A stretch of 64,000 nucleotides of DNA. It comes from Spirometra erinaceieuropaei (taxonomy: Eukaryota > Platyhelminthes > Cestoda > Diphyllobothriidea > Diphyllobothriidae). Where the stretch lies: positions 155,645-219,644 of the forward strand of contig CACRXP010000405.1 in the NCBI GenBank assembly GCA_902702965.1, given 5' to 3'. A program made the position numbers and the translations under genes. The notes under the pieces were generated by a model. The model did not search any database, was not told the DNA's origin, and saw only the letters and a program-made list of their open reading frames with translations. How positions within the stretch are numbered: the stretch's first letter is position 1; the number at the start of each line of letters is the position of its first letter. Below, piece after piece: positions 10,725 through 23,402 of this stretch.

Positions 10725-11866
10725 TATAAATCGTTCGCTAGGACAGGCGACCTATCCGCTGTTCTTGAAAATGAAGAAAGCGCACCACTTACTAGCTACA
10801 GTAGATATGCTAACTCATGAAATGTCAACCAAAATTTCGAAATGCGCTCTCGTTTCGAAAAGATAAATCAAGTAGTGTTGTAAAAGTAATCATAATGCAT
10901 AATAAATCTATAATAATCCAGTTACCTCAGGGTGTCGGCTTTCGATAGAACTTATTTTTGGCTGCATGCAAGATCTATACTCTGCAAAAAATGACTGCTT
11001 AAGTAGTATGCAATTTTCTTATTGATTTTCGATGTCCTTGAAAATTCAATTATATTTCATGGAAAACATGCATAAAAATACTCATTCTTTTACTTATTCG
11101 GTAGAAAATCACGTCTTCTTCCAATTTCATACTCAAAAGAAAAGTATAATTCGGTTTTAAAAAACCTTTCTAGTTATGAGATTTTTTACTACCGTTAAAT
11201 GGCCGTTCATGAAAAGTCATGTTTCTGCATTTACGAATGTGGCTTGTAAAGTTAAAAATATTGCTTAAATCCGCTGCTTAATTTTATGAAACTCATATGG
11301 TCTCCTCTTAACACCGCAGAGAAATGCATGGTTTTCCGCACACGGAAAATATACAGCTTGTAGTTTTGAAACCCTGAAGGCAAGTGTAACAGCAGGTCGG
11401 GTTCAAAATTATTCGGGAATTAGAAAACTTTGTAAACCCGAATTAAACTCTTATTTTGAGTATGAAATTGGAAAGGGACGTGATTTTCTACCGAATAAGT
11501 AAAAGAATGAATATCTTTATGCATGTTTCCATGAAATATAATTGAATTTTCAAGGGCATCAAAAATCAATAAGAAAATTTCCTACTGCTCATGTAGTCAT
11601 TTTCTGCAGAGCATAGATCTTGCATGTAGCGGAAAAGAAGTTGTTTCGAAAGCCGACACCCGGAGGTGACTGGATCATTATAGATTTATGCTGGACGATG
11701 ATTATTTTTACAACACTACTTAATTTATCTTTTCGAAACGAGAACGCATTTCGAAATTTTTGTTGACATTTCATGAGTTAGCACATCTACTGTATAAATC
11801 GTTCGCTAGGACATGTGAACTATCCGCCGTTCTTAAAAATGGAGAGGACGCCCCACTTCCTAGCTA
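10725..11866. repeat. 74-bp direct repeats flanking a foldback element
   Basis: Bases 10725-10798 and 11793-11866 align without gaps over 74 bp with 11 differences (about 85 percent). Both begin TATAAATCGTTCGCTAGGAC and end CCTAGCTA or ACTAGCTA. They sit immediately outside the element at 10799-11792: the left copy ends in TA and the right copy begins with TA. Far too long for a transposon target duplication, they fit an older tandem pair into whose TA junction the element inserted. Other explanations are possible. Confidence 0.8.
10799..11792. mobile_element. Family A foldback element
   Basis: Ends CAGTAGATATGCTAACTCAT and its inverted partner ATGAGTTAGCACATCTACTG. The arms are about 360-400 bases each and mirror one another through the TTTCGAAATGCG, TTTCATGGAAAAC and AAAATCACGTCTTC or GACGTGATTTTC blocks. 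A unique centre of about 250 bp contains ACGGAAAATATACAGCTTG. The length of 994 bp is close to its relatives. It has no coding capacity. Confidence 0.85.
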
Positions 11867-13724
11867 TTGCAGCAGCCTGTGTTATCTTTTGGAACCGCCT
11901 GATCTGCCCATCGTTTCGACTGCAAAAGCGAGTCTTGTTCTGGTTTTAGCGGGAATTACGCAATGAGGGCAAGGCAAGCCTCTTGTATATTGGCAAGTGA
12001 AAACTGTATATCCGAGACTGCGTTGCTTGACCATACGGTCCCTTAGCATTTGGCGGCAGTTCGACTATCTATCCTAACGAATTTGTACGGTATGTCTGAG
12101 ATTCACATTCACAGATATCTGACTCATAAGCATATCAGGTGCATACCTGCGGATAACCGGTCAAAGGTTGGTCATGGCATGTGAAAATTGTCATGCGTTT
12201 GCATATGACGCAATACTGTCATGTTTTATTGAAAAAAATCGACACATGGGAACTTTCTGGTTTTTTATGCACCTACTTCGTGAGAGAAAACTACGTTTCT
12301 ATGACTGCTGTCAATCCCATACACCGTTACCAACACTGTCAAGGTCGCGTCCTTGATGTTGCACTGGCTGACAAGACTGAAATATACTTACAACCAATAT
12401 GCAAATAGGAGACGCCCGTCTTGTGTTTTTAAACACATAAAACTATATTAATAGAGCCAAATAGACCGTAGACTCCAAGAAAACCTGGTTAATTGTGCCA
12501 GTACTTAATTAGGCAACTGTAAGTTGACAAACATTTGGACAATGTTGAGTGTTTACGTCAGATTCGTATTCGTAGGCCAATAGACACCTGACTGTGATTA
12601 ACCTTTGAATTCGAGCTCATTCGTGTCCGTGTTTTGACCAAAAGGTGACAAAAAAGTAGCCGGACGTAGAAATTAGAATTGCCGCATTATTTCTTCACAA
12701 AGCTGTTGAGTACTGCTGATCCGGCTTAGCGAACGCTGTGCAAACTTGGAGGACATAACAAAACCTCGGATTTTCTTCATAGGGATGAAAGGTATTTCCG
12801 CTCAACATGCGACCGAATGACGATCGTGTGTTTCCATTGTGGTGTTGCAGACTCCAGGCTTTCTGATAGAGTTTTGATTTCATGCCTCTCCGGTCTCTTG
12901 CGGCCACCTAGGACTGTCTGTTGTTACGCGATATGCAGCAAGGGCTCTGTTGCGGACGCCAACCCATGCGACAAGAGCGAACCCACTTCTACAATCAGAC
13001 CAACTGAGCGATTAAAAATTGACAGACAATCAGCCTCAAATTTTGAGCGCACAACTTTTTAAATCTGTTTCGATTGGTATAAATTAACAGTGTGCCGTAT
13101 GCCGCACATTTTTCGTTGCTACGAGTACTCATTTGGACAAAAACTTTGAAAACTCCCTTCTTTCCTAATTACAGGCAATAATCGTGGAGCATGCGACGAA
13201 GAGGCTCATAGAATCAAGGTCTCGTGAGGACGCTGAAGTGAGCGCCACAATACTCTTAACTTATACCACCCGTTTCTAGATCGGACTCAGACCCCAGACA
13301 AACGAAGTCGTCCCATCAGGTGCGCACATTGAACCAACCTCGTCTTGACGTTTTTAAAGTGGGTTTTTGAACTGTAATTTATTCAACCGAAGACAAAGAC
13401 CGCATATTTCGATGTCTTGCGTAGACATCCGAGAAAACCAAAAATGAAACTCGGTCAGGCAGTATAATGCCCCTTAACTATGTGAACAACAGTGGCTTAA
13501 TCAAACTTGGTGGCAGTTGAGCACGGATGTCACAAAATAGGTGATTGGCATTCGAGACTGGCGCAATTGGTGGTCATTAGTCATAGCCTGAGTCTGCAGC
13601 TGGTCCCCAACAATAAAGGCCTAGAAGATGATTAAAGAAATTCAATCTGTGCATCTTTGGCCACATCCTCTATGAAGTACTTCCGAATGGTCGGGAGGCA
13701 AGGATAGGTTTTGTAACACTACTG
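11867..13724. other. No recognisable feature
   Basis: Short open frames at 12168-12408 and, on both strands, at 12695-13062 show no known motifs. A few promoter-like AT stretches occur. I cannot support a gene or element here. Confidence 0.35.
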
Positions 13725-14850
13725 ATTTTTGCATGTATAGTAACTACTATATTTTTTAAAGAAGACCTTGTTTTGCTTATTAACCCATAGCTACAGGAAG
13801 TCCCTCTTTATATCTAATCTGACATTTTAATATAACTGCATTCACCGAGTTGTTTCAGTGAGACTCAGTATATTTATCTGGGTGACTGGAGGGAATGACT
13901 GCCTTATGCGGCCCTTAAACAGCAGAAAGGAATAGGAACGCCTTGCCTAAGTAATAAAGGCAGGCCTGTGCATAATTCCAGATTAATTAAACCGCTACCC
14001 TTATCTTATCTCTGCAGTTTAGACTCGCCTTTATTTTAATTATAAACTCGATGCTGACATGCCTTACCCTTAACTTTAAATAGGGTTTTAAACCCAATCC
14101 CCAACTTGACGCCAAGCCTAGCCTTAAACCTCACTCTAGTTCCAATGAAAGTTGACTCAAAGCCGCCCCTATTGCGGGCGGCTCCAGTTTTTGGGGAGAA
14201 ACATAAGTCAGTCTTACTGGCTTAATGGAAGTAAGGTGAGCCACGCATGCGAGTGTTCGGCACTCTCTGTGGAAGGCTGTTTTGAAAAAGAGTAAACGAC
14301 CCGATTCCACCTGTCCTTGAAAATTATTCTTTGAGTTAATGACGTTGATTCCTCACAGCCTCGGTATGTGACTTCATTCCTAAGAACTGACCTGCCATTT
14401 GATCCCCCAGCAAATTAAATGATTGCTCCTTGCATTTTTTGCCTTTGCTTAAATTTACAGTTAATGTTAGCCTTTAATCGCGATGAACAGGAACAACCAG
14501 TTTCCTAGACCTATTATCACTCATATATCTCATAAACTTTTAAGTAGACTACTCAGGTTTCTCCTCTTAAGGTAGGTTGGTGGTAATGGATAGCGTGTCT
14601 CTCTCTCTCTGTAGCTTTCTTAAAGATAACCACTGACTAAGTTCCAAGAAATATTATCACCTTTTAATCTGGCGTGTTGCCAAACAGCCTCGTTATTTAA
14701 TGTTAAAATGCGTTTAAGAATCCTACAGATATCATCGGATTTTACGGAAAGTGCTTGGACCTTTTTATGAAACCCCTTAATGAACAACAGATATTAACTA
14801 CATTTATCTCTTTTGAAACTTAATTTGTAAACTCTGAACCACGTCTGCAG
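13725..14850. repeat. Long dispersed repeat R1, copy 1
   Basis: Two blocks occur in the order X then Y. X (13725-13860) contains CCTTGTTTTGCTTATTAA and CACCGAGTTGTTTCA. Y (about 13890-14850) contains TTAAACAGCAGAAAGGAAT, CCCAATCCCCAACTTGA, GATCCCCCAGCAAATTAAAT and CAACCAGTTTCCTAGACC. The second copy at 28300-30195 has the same blocks in the order Y then X. Y holds a GC-rich hairpin (GCCGCCC at 14162 and GGGCGGC at 14176). The part at 14040-14130 includes degraded CCCTAA-type units. No coding frame is evident. Confidence 0.7.
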
Positions 14851-15069
14851 GTGCGGCTACGAAATAAGATCCGACTGACAGAAGCCCATTTCTGGTTGAA
14901 TAAGGGTTGACAACAGTTGCCTGATGCAAGTATCAGTCAACGGTCCTGCCGAGTCGCCGGCTAGATGCTATCGCTTTGCCGAAATAGGCAGTGTGCAGTT
15001 GGGTGAAGAAACACGGAAGCAAGAACTACAGGGGCTTTACGCTTCATACAGCAGCATAATGAAAACTTA

Positions 15070-16060
15070 CCGTAGGTGGGCTAACTCATGAAATGTCAAC
15101 CCCAATTCCGAAATGCGTTTTCATTTCAAAAAGATTAATTAAGTAGGGTCATAAAACTAATCAGCTTGCAGCATAATACTATACAACACAGTTACCACAG
15201 GATGCCGGCTTTCGAACAACCTTCTTTGCAGCTGCAGACAAAAACTACATCCTGTAAAAAATGACTACTTAACTAGCATGCCATGTTAACATTGATTTTT
15301 GATGCCCTTTTGAAATTCAATTATATTTTATAATAAACATGCACAAAAATACGCATTCGTTAGCTCATTCGGTAGGAAAGTATGTCTTCTTGCAATTTTA
15401 TATTTGAAGAAAAGATATAACTCGGTTTTCAAAGTTTCTAATTGTGAGGTTATTTAATCTTGTGAAATTGCCGTTCATAAAACGTCATGTCTATGCATTT
15501 AACAATGTAGCTTGTAAAGTTAACGATATGGTTCAAATCCACTGCTAAATTTCATGAACACCATTTGATCTCCTCCAAATACTGTAGAGAAATATATGGT
15601 TTTTCTTATACGCAAAATATACGGCTTGTAGTTTTAAAACCCTGAAAGAGTGTAACGGCTGGTCGACGGCAAAATTATTTGGAAATTGGAAAAGGTTTTG
15701 AAAACGAAGTTATACACTTCTCTTGAGTTTAACATTGCAAGAGAACTTAGTTCTCTACCGGATGAGCAAGAGAATTGATATTTTTATGCATGTAATCCAT
15801 GAAATATAATTGAACTTCCAAAGAAATCAAAAATCAATGAGCAAAATGCATGCTACTCAAGTAGCCATTTTTAACAGAGTATATTTTTCGCATGCAGCTG
15901 AAAAGAAATTCGTTTGAAAGACGTCATCCTGCGGTAAGTGAACTATTATAGAATCATACTGCAAGATGATTGGTTTTACAAACCTACTTAATTAATCTTT
16001 TTGAAATGAAAACCCACTTTGGATTTGCGGTTGCCATTTCATTAGTTAGCCCACCTACTG
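15070..16060. mobile_element. Family A foldback element
   Basis: Ends CCGTAGGTGGGCTAACTCAT and its inverted partner TAGTTAGCCCACCTACTG, with TA at 15068-15069 and 16061-16062. The long arms mirror each other (CATGAAATGTCAAC; ATTAATTAAGTAGG; TTTGATGCCC). The centre carries the conserved ATACGGCTTGTAGTTTTAAAACC. It is about 991 bp and non-coding. Confidence 0.85.
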
Positions 16061-17089
16061 TAATTGACAGTTACAAGTCTCAACCAGTCTGATTAGTCGG
16101 ATTCGTGAAAACATTGGAAGTGGGCCTTTTTCCGTTTTCCTGCTCCAAACTTTTGACGTTTGTCTTTTGGGATGAGACAGTGTGGAAATCTCGACCAAAA
16201 CTTGCAAAAGGCATCTGAGTAGTTGCTCATTTGAAAGAACGTCAACGGTGCTATCTCCGAGGTAGACAGCTTAGAATCGCACAATTTTTCAGAAGTTCAA
16301 TTTGTCAATTAGCATACTCATTCTGACTTCGAACATTTGGTTTAACTGCAGTCACTTATGGGATCATCTATAAAAAAACAAATAATTATTTACAACCTAA
16401 TCTAGAACCGACAAGTCCCTTCGTATCGAGTAACATTGGGACACCAGCCACTTGTGACTCCGCCAATGTAGGACCAGAGGAAGACTGCACTACTCGGCCA
16501 CGCATATACGACTCTTCAATACAACAGCCGACACCTTCAACTTCCTTTCCACCAAACCAACCCGCATTAACCTCCTGCCAGCCGTTCGGTTCCAGGTACG
16601 TGCCAGGGTCATGCATTTCATCAGCACCATTTCTCCCTCACGTCTGCCAGTCGCGGTTCGGGGCGCTGTGCACATGACGCCCCTGCGGGATTTCTATTTT
16701 TGACAACAGCATTTTTTTCGTGGGAAAGACACTTTTTCAGGACTTCAACGCTGAACACGCATGTCGCAATCGGCGTGAGATAGTCGTAAATTATGGTTGT
16801 TTTAGTGCCCCCAGCTAATTTTATGGTATTTAGTTACTGCTGGAAGAAAAAGGAATGTACTACCCGCATCTGCGAGGCCCAGTTGGCACACGAAATGAGC
16901 ACAGATGTGGGCGGACAAGCAGAGCAGTTATGTGGACATGTGGGTAGTTTTTTCGGGCTCCAGGTTAGTTAGAGCATGTGTAATTGAGTACGTTTCTGTT
17001 TCAAACAACGGGCCGAATGGGCGTTGCTTTGGTCCACCGCTTGGAGCACGTCAGGATGTGGCAAGCCTTATTGAGCACACCTAGGTGCA
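16061..17089. other. No clear feature
   Basis: Overlapping minus-strand frames at 16386-16675 read Arg- and Gly-rich peptides with no known domain. Their GC-rich sequence (CCAGCCGTTCGGTTCCAGG) resembles the start of the GCGGTAGATGC repeat family at about 21110 and 24480. It is probably repeat-derived. Confidence 0.35.
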
Positions 17090-17300
17090 GGTCCACATCG
17101 CACCAGGTACCTATGAACGATCCCGCCTCTGGTGTTCTTGATTTTGTCATGACGCCGGGCCCAGGTGTGTGTGTGTGTGTGGGCGAGAAGAAGGTGCGAT
17201 AGGTGCTTCGAAAGTCCAATCTAATTATAAAATATTTCCGCGCAATTTATCGCTTCTGCAGACGCCGTAGTGCGAGGTACACGGTCCGCATCGGCAAGAA
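17090..17300 (+). repeat. SINE-like repeat with (GT)n tract
   Basis: The layout is that of the 6820-7025 and 22495-22690 copies: a TGACGCCGGGCCCAG block, then GGGCGAGAAGAAGGTGCGATA, then AAGTCCAATCTAATTATAAA. A short GT dinucleotide run sits at about 17165-17181. From 17301 to 18660 I see no gene or known repeat. Confidence 0.55.
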
Positions 17301-18662
17301 AGACGGTCGCACTTTCAAAATGAGCACTTGTTATTAAATACGGGCCTGAACTAGTAGCAGTAGTGTTTCAGCGAAAACTCTCCGATATTTACTCGCGAAT
17401 GAGGGGAAGTTCGGCACCGAAGAACCATGAGTAAAATAAACTTAAATTTTAAGTGAAATCTGGCTGACAAAATTTGCTACTTAAGTGGCAAAGCGCGTTA
17501 ATCTTTTCTCCCTCTTTCCGAAAAAACACTTGTACATGTCTGAGATAGCAGTTTTAATAGAGACAGTGAAAAGAAGAACTTGAAGATAGACCAAAACATT
17601 GGATTATATAATTAACAGGTCAGCGCGATACTCTCGAGAAATAGTGTCGTCAACAAAAGAAACTGCTGAAGGGGGATGGGAAGACGGCAATGAACAATTC
17701 CGACTCATTATTTTTCGTCATACGATAGGGCCCTAGGCGCTGGGTCTCCTGAAATTGGAACGCAGGCCAGTGGTCGATGGGGGTTTTTAAAGATCTATTC
17801 ACTGACCTAAGGGGTAAGCTCATAGTGGACAGAGAACAGGAATATTCTGTTTCATGGAAGTGGCGTACAATGATATGCATTATATTTGGGACGGAAGTAT
17901 GCCTTTCCATTCCGCACGGAGGCCCTGAGTTCGGAACTCACCAATAGTGTTTCATAGTGAGGAGTAGTCAATCATCGAATAAAGATTTTAGGAGAGATTT
18001 TTTGCGAAAATCCTATCTTTTATGATTTATTGGTTGTCGTTGTACAGCCATATCACTCAGATGCTGCGGATGTAAAAATATCATTTTGTAGGACTTCTGC
18101 TTCTAACGTGCGTGAATTTTAAACCCCAGACCGTTAGAGAAAGACATTACCAGCCTGAAGTTGCTTGTAAATTTAAAGACCAACGGAATGTTTAACACAT
18201 GCTCGTTTCCATTTAAAAGGCATTTCTCACTCAGCGGCCTTTCTTTCATTGAGACCTAGGCATGCATTTCAAACGTCTACAGGAGGATGTGAGTTGCCCG
18301 TATTTATGTTTTATTGGCGAAATCCAACGTTCTTGTTGTTGAATACACTGATGATCGTCAACGGATTACTGCTTCATATGAGAGGCACGGCCATGTGGGT
18401 CGCCGGGTTGGGAATGAACATTGTGGTCGACTAACTGCTTTCAAAACAGTCTTAGATGGCAGCCGAAGTTCAAATCTCTATGAAGCGTGTCGGTGACAGT
18501 TGACTACTACTACACGGCTTTGGACGTTAACGGAAACAAATCTGCAAGTTCTCAAGTGTACCTGGAAAAACAGGGCTCCAGAGTGATGCATACCTTTGAA
18601 GAAATTACTAGTGCAGACTAAGTGTCAACTAAACATTACCGATAAAGACAAGGGATACTGGA

Positions 18663-18890
18663 ATGGTCATTTCTGGCTTACTAGCCGCTGTCAGCCAGGC
18701 ATACCCAACTCCGATGTGTGGAACATCTGGGGCTCGATCCAGTGACCTGTTGGTTAGACGTCCAATCGCAACCAACAGGACCACGAGCCCGTAGCTCAGT
18801 TGTTAGGGGACGTTGGACGTCGAACCAACAGGTCGCAGGATCAAGCCCAGATGTTCCACACCTCGGGGTTGGGTATGACTGAAATGGTCA
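18663..18890. repeat. Inverted pair of tRNA-derived SINE heads (type 2)
   Basis: The plus-strand half reads GAGCCCGTAGCTCAGTTGTT from 18787 and later GGATCAAGCCC, like boxes A and B of a tRNA gene. It is followed by AGATGTTCCACACCTCGG and GGTTGGGTATG. The minus-strand half at 18663-18770 repeats the same words inverted (CATACCCAACTCCGATGTGT; TGTTGGTTAGACGTCC). Relatives lie at 52188-52320 and 63424-63545. A cloverleaf cannot be completed, so these are SINE heads and not functional tRNA genes. The sequence to 19790 holds nothing else I recognise. Confidence 0.65.
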
Positions 18891-19790
18891 GTACAGTCTC
18901 TCTTGCCTTTTCCGGTAGTGCTGTTCTCCCTGTATCACGCGCCGCTTCGCGGCTAATGGCGGGGCATAAGAGAGAAAGCCCCGGGGCACAAGGATACGGA
19001 TTACTCCTCTAGAGTAATCAGTAAGCACTCTTCTACTATTAAATATCAGCTGTTGATCATGGTAATTTAGTGTTGACTGTCTCATCAACACTATTCACCA
19101 AAGGGATATTTTCCCCGTCTTAGTGCAACATTTGCCTAAAGCGATTATTGCATGACTCATACCGTTCCGGGGATGCCAGCTATAGGTACAGGACTGAAAT
19201 AGGTTTAAGACTACCATCAACGCTCAAAGGTCATGATCAACCGGCAGTCTAGTCCAGATTGTCTACCAGTCAGCTCACAGCCGCTGTTGATTCTCTTCCT
19301 GAGCAAACTTGCGTCGGCAGTGGAATCCGCTCCCCGTCTTATTATAGTCGCGCCTTGAGTTTGTTCAGTGCACTGCTATGAACCGCTCCATGAATTGTAA
19401 TGTTAGGAACATGACTGACGGCTTACAAAAGAGGTAACACATATACAATGATGAAGAATCGTCACTCTCCATACTGCGCACAATCTGATATTAGCACGTG
19501 TGTCGGAAAAATATTTTACCAATTGCCGTCACCCTCAATGGTATTTCATTGTCTCGAAAGGTGGTCCAATTCAAAGTGCTCGAAACGGCACGTTCGAGAG
19601 GTGGCAGATTTTGTGCACCAACCGGCGCAGTGCAAAATCTCCGTGCAATTTTATGCGCAGATAACTTCATCTTTGCTGATCTTTATAGGATTTTAAGGAG
19701 ACAATACACAGTTGTGTGAACAGAGACTTGTTTGGAGAAAATCTCACTAAGAATAATATGGTCTGCCCGAAAAACTCGCGTAGATGTGCA

Positions 19791-20784
19791 CAGTGAGTGA
19801 CCTATCTCATGAAATGTTGGCTGAAATTCTGAAATGCGTTTTGGATAAGGAAGGATTACTTGGTCGCGGCTGTAATACTAACTACCTTGCGGCATACTCT
19901 TATAAAATTTCGGACTCGGCAGGATGTCGGCTTTTAAATGCACTTCCATTCAATCTCCCGTAGAAAGCGTACTTGGTAAAAAAAGATTACTTAAATAGCA
20001 TGCATTTTTCCCATTGATTTTTGATGGTCTTGCAAATTCAAAGATATCTTATAGAATCCATAAATAAAAATATGCTTTCTTTTAGTCAATCAATAGGGAA
20101 TCACGTCTTCTTTATATTTTATACTTAAGGAGTATAATTAGGTTTTAAAAAAGGTTCTAATTATGAGACTTTTTAAGACCTCGAAATGTCAATTTACATA
20201 GCATCGTACATGGACTTTTACCATTGCTTCTCATGAAATGAACAACATGGTCCGCATCCATTGCAAAATATTATGGACTCTGTATGATATCTCTTTAATG
20301 GCATAGAAAAATATGTTATTTTCTTTACGCGAACGCATGCACCTTGCAGACTGAAATTACTAAGCGCTAATGCAAAGAATGATCAGGTCCCAAATTATTC
20401 GGAAATTGGAAAACTTTTGAAAACCTAATTGTACTCTTTTGTTAAGTATAAAATATAAAGAAGACGTGATTCTCTATTGATTGACTAAAAGAAAGCATAT
20501 TTTTATTTATGGTTTCTATAAAATATCTTTGAATGTGCAAGACCATCAAAAATCAATAGGAAAAATGCATGCTACTTAAGTAATAATTTTTTTCCAAGTA
20601 CGCTTTCTACAGGAGATTGAATGGAAGTGCATTTAAAAGCCGACATCCTGCCGAGTCCGAAATGTTATAAGAGTATGCCGCAAGTAAGTCAGTATTACAA
20701 CCGCGACCAAGTAATCCTTCCTAATCAAAAACGCATTTCAGAATTTCAGCCAACATTTCATGAGTTAGGTAACTCCCTGTACTG
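19791..20784. mobile_element. Family B foldback element
   Basis: Ends CAGTGAGTGACCTATCTCAT and its inverted partner ATGAGTTAGGTAACTCCCTG then TACTG. Both arms carry GAAATGTTGGCTGAAATTCT and GGAAGGATTACTTGGTCGCG in inverted orientation. This shares the architecture and some internal blocks of family A but has its own subfamily sequence, also present at 39730-40696. The 994-bp unit is non-coding. Flanking TA is not clear at this copy. Confidence 0.8.
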
Positions 20785-21049
20785 AAGGTACATAATAAAT
20801 GTCCTCGAATGAAACGCAATGCATACGCTGTTCTATAGCAAATTGGAGGATTGATGGTATTTCCAGGGGAGCTCAATCTGGGGTTTGGGACCGGAAAAGA
20901 ATTCTTGAGATAGACCGCCAATCACAGACTTTTTTATAAGCATATGATAACAATGATCTCAGTCCACATAGGTGGACTTTGGAGTAACTTTGAGACTGAG
21001 ACTCGCGGTGATCTGAGATCCGAGCAGCATTCATAGCAGCATTGCGCAG

Positions 21050-21290
21050 CTAGAACAGAAGCAGCTCGCGTGCGGTACGCGTAGACGGCTCCATTATCTC
21101 CGTCAGTCAATGCACCTGCGCCCATCTCCAGCCATCTTGATAGTCTCGTCATCGGAATAGCATGACAAAGGATTAAAAGGGAGCGTAATAGATACCTATC
21201 TATAAGGTAGCAAACTCGCAGGTCACCGGCGCTCCGCCCATTCAGGAGAGCATGAGGTGGACGTCTTCATTTGCTACGATCGAACTGTCC
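21050..21290 (+). repeat. SINE-like repeat (GCGGTAGATGC family), partial
   Basis: It begins with GTGCGGTACGCGTAGACGGC, like GTGGCACGCGTAGACGGAC at 24180 and 24463 and GGCACGCGTAGTGGGC at 39295. Further on it carries CAGGTCACCGGCGC and a GGTGGACGTCTTC block. The region from 21291 to 22320 holds open frames without recognisable domains. Confidence 0.5.
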
Positions 21291-22329
21291 AGAGCCCTAT
21301 TAACCGAACTCCCCTGATCACAGAAAGAAATACCCGTAGTTAGTCCTGCCGCGTGCGATGCTCCAACGTGATTGGAGAAAATTCTTTAATGCAGTCGGAG
21401 AAGTGTGAAATCCAGCCGTAGACGTAGACACCAGAATAACTAACGTCTGTTGACTTTGACGCAAGCTCAGGGTTGGCACATCGATGACTTCGGATGGCAA
21501 GTAGATCAACAACTGCTATTCTAGGCCTTCTTGTCTCCTCAGCCTTCCTTGACAGCTAACCCCAAGGTAGATGTGTTCGCGTCTATTAAGCGATTCCTGG
21601 GCGGAAGACCGCACAAACTCTCCGAAGCATGTGCCAGCATGTCAAATATAACCTTAAAGTTGTATCGGTGTAGAAATGCGTGGTTGCCAGTTGTTAAAAA
21701 TGGCCTGTTGTACCTATGACGATGGACTCGGATATCTGGGTGAAATCATTCAACGTACGGGCCTACGAGGACATATGCGCATTCACGAAAACCTGCGGTA
21801 GACAACCGCCGACTACACCACACCATCACATCATCCCCCACCAAGTCCTGCACCACACAGCACTATCAACCATCACAAGCATCAAATTGCCATCCCCCAC
21901 ACAAGTGGGAATTGTGCGTCACAACTCCCTCCCCATGCGGCTCCTCTGCTGCGTGCATGCTCCGAGTCTGAGACTATCACTGTGCGCCAAGCGTCGTGGT
22001 TTAGACGGTTGCTGACTGACGCCCCAACTCAGTTCACGGAGTCTGCTCAATTGCATGTGTTTGTGTGGAGTGGCCGACTGATGTGCTGTGATCCAGGGCG
22101 TCCCGGCCCTCTTTTAAGTGATCCATGACACTCAATCGCGTGAGGAGTGTGTGTGTTTGTTTTATGGGTAGAGCCTCTCAGTCGGCGACTGTTTGATTAC
22201 CCAGCACTGAATGGTAGCGGCTCAGGCAAACGCAAGACCACATGTCACCCTTCCCGGTCTAAAGGTCTGTAGGCATCTGCTATACCACGATCAGCGTACC
22301 ATGGGCCTCACAACCTGATCCCGGCTGGC

Positions 22330-22690
22330 AGTCCTCTGGCACCTGCCGGCAGATGCGCTTGCGCTCCCGTTGGATATACAGGTTGTGAGCACGGCTGTCC
22401 AATCAGACGCGCTGTAGTGCTGCTGTTGTTCTTTAAAACCCTGGTAAGTTATTGAGTGCACCAGGGGGCGTGGATTAGAGTGCCAAGGTGCGGGGTTCGA
22501 ACGTGCAATCCACCGCCTCCGGTCATTTTGACTCTTTCTGATGCCAGACCTAGGTGGGCGAGAAGGAGGGAGTAGGGTAGATGCCTTACAAGTCTACATT
22601 CACTATAAACTAAATCGTGCGCAAGTCACCGCGTCTGCTTCACCTCGCCGTGGAACACACGGTGGACATCGTCGGCAACGACGATCGCAA
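22330..22690 (+). repeat. Composite SINE-like repeat
   Basis: Bases 22345-22410 repeat the block of 6655-6720. Bases 22440-22690 repeat 6775-7010, with a tRNA box-B-like GGGGTTCGAACGTGC at about 22491, the GGGTAGATGCCTTACAAGTC signature and a final GGTGGACATCGTCGGCAACG. The tRNA-like B box makes a tRNA-derived SINE the likeliest origin. Confidence 0.65.
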
Positions 22691-22896
22691 TTTCATGTCT
22701 ACTGACACTTTTCGCACCGTGCTTATGAAACTTTTTAATCTCCTCACAGATTAATGACTAACCTGGAGTAAGTTAGTAGGAATTACGCTTTACGGGCCAA
22801 GTCCGAGAGCTAATGTGAATAATTGGGCCGAGATCCATCAACTAGGGTGGAATGACTGCGTGATACTCATCAACTGCCAACAGGCAACCAGAAGTA

Positions 22897-23402
22897 CAGT
22901 AGGTGTGTTGGCTCATGAAATGTCACTCGAAATTCTGAAATGTGTTTCCACATCCAAAAGATTACCTAAGCATGGTTGTAAAATCAATTCTCACGCAGCA
23001 CAATTCTATAATAATTCAGTTACCTCACGATACCGGTTTTCGAACGAACTTCTTTACGGCCACTTGAAAAAATTACGCTCGTTGAAAATGATTACTTATG
23101 TAGCAGGCATTTTTCTCGGCGATTTTCGATGTTCTTGAAAATTCAATCATACTTTATGCAAAACATGAATACAAGTTTTCCTCTTCTCATCTTTATCCAA
23201 TTTCATACTCAAAGAATGGACACAATTCGGTTTTCATAAACTTTTCCAATTCCCAAATCGTTTTGAACCCAATCTGCCTTTTCAGTATACAAAAAACCGT
23301 ATATTTCCTTACGGTATTAAGAGGGGACCATATGGGGTTCATAAAATTTAGCAGTGGATTTGAGCCATATCGTAAGCTTTACAAGCCACATTAGCAAAGA
23401 CC
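22897..23402. mobile_element. Family A foldback element, half copy
   Basis: It starts CAGTAGGTGTGTTGGCTCAT after TA and follows the family A left arm and centre (AATTCGGTTTTCATAAAC; AAACCGTATATTTCC; GTAAGCTTTACAAGCCACATT). It stops near 23402, so the right arm is missing. It is a deletion derivative. From 23403 to 24160 I see only unrelated sequence, including a run of 12 G at 23700-23711. Confidence 0.75.
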
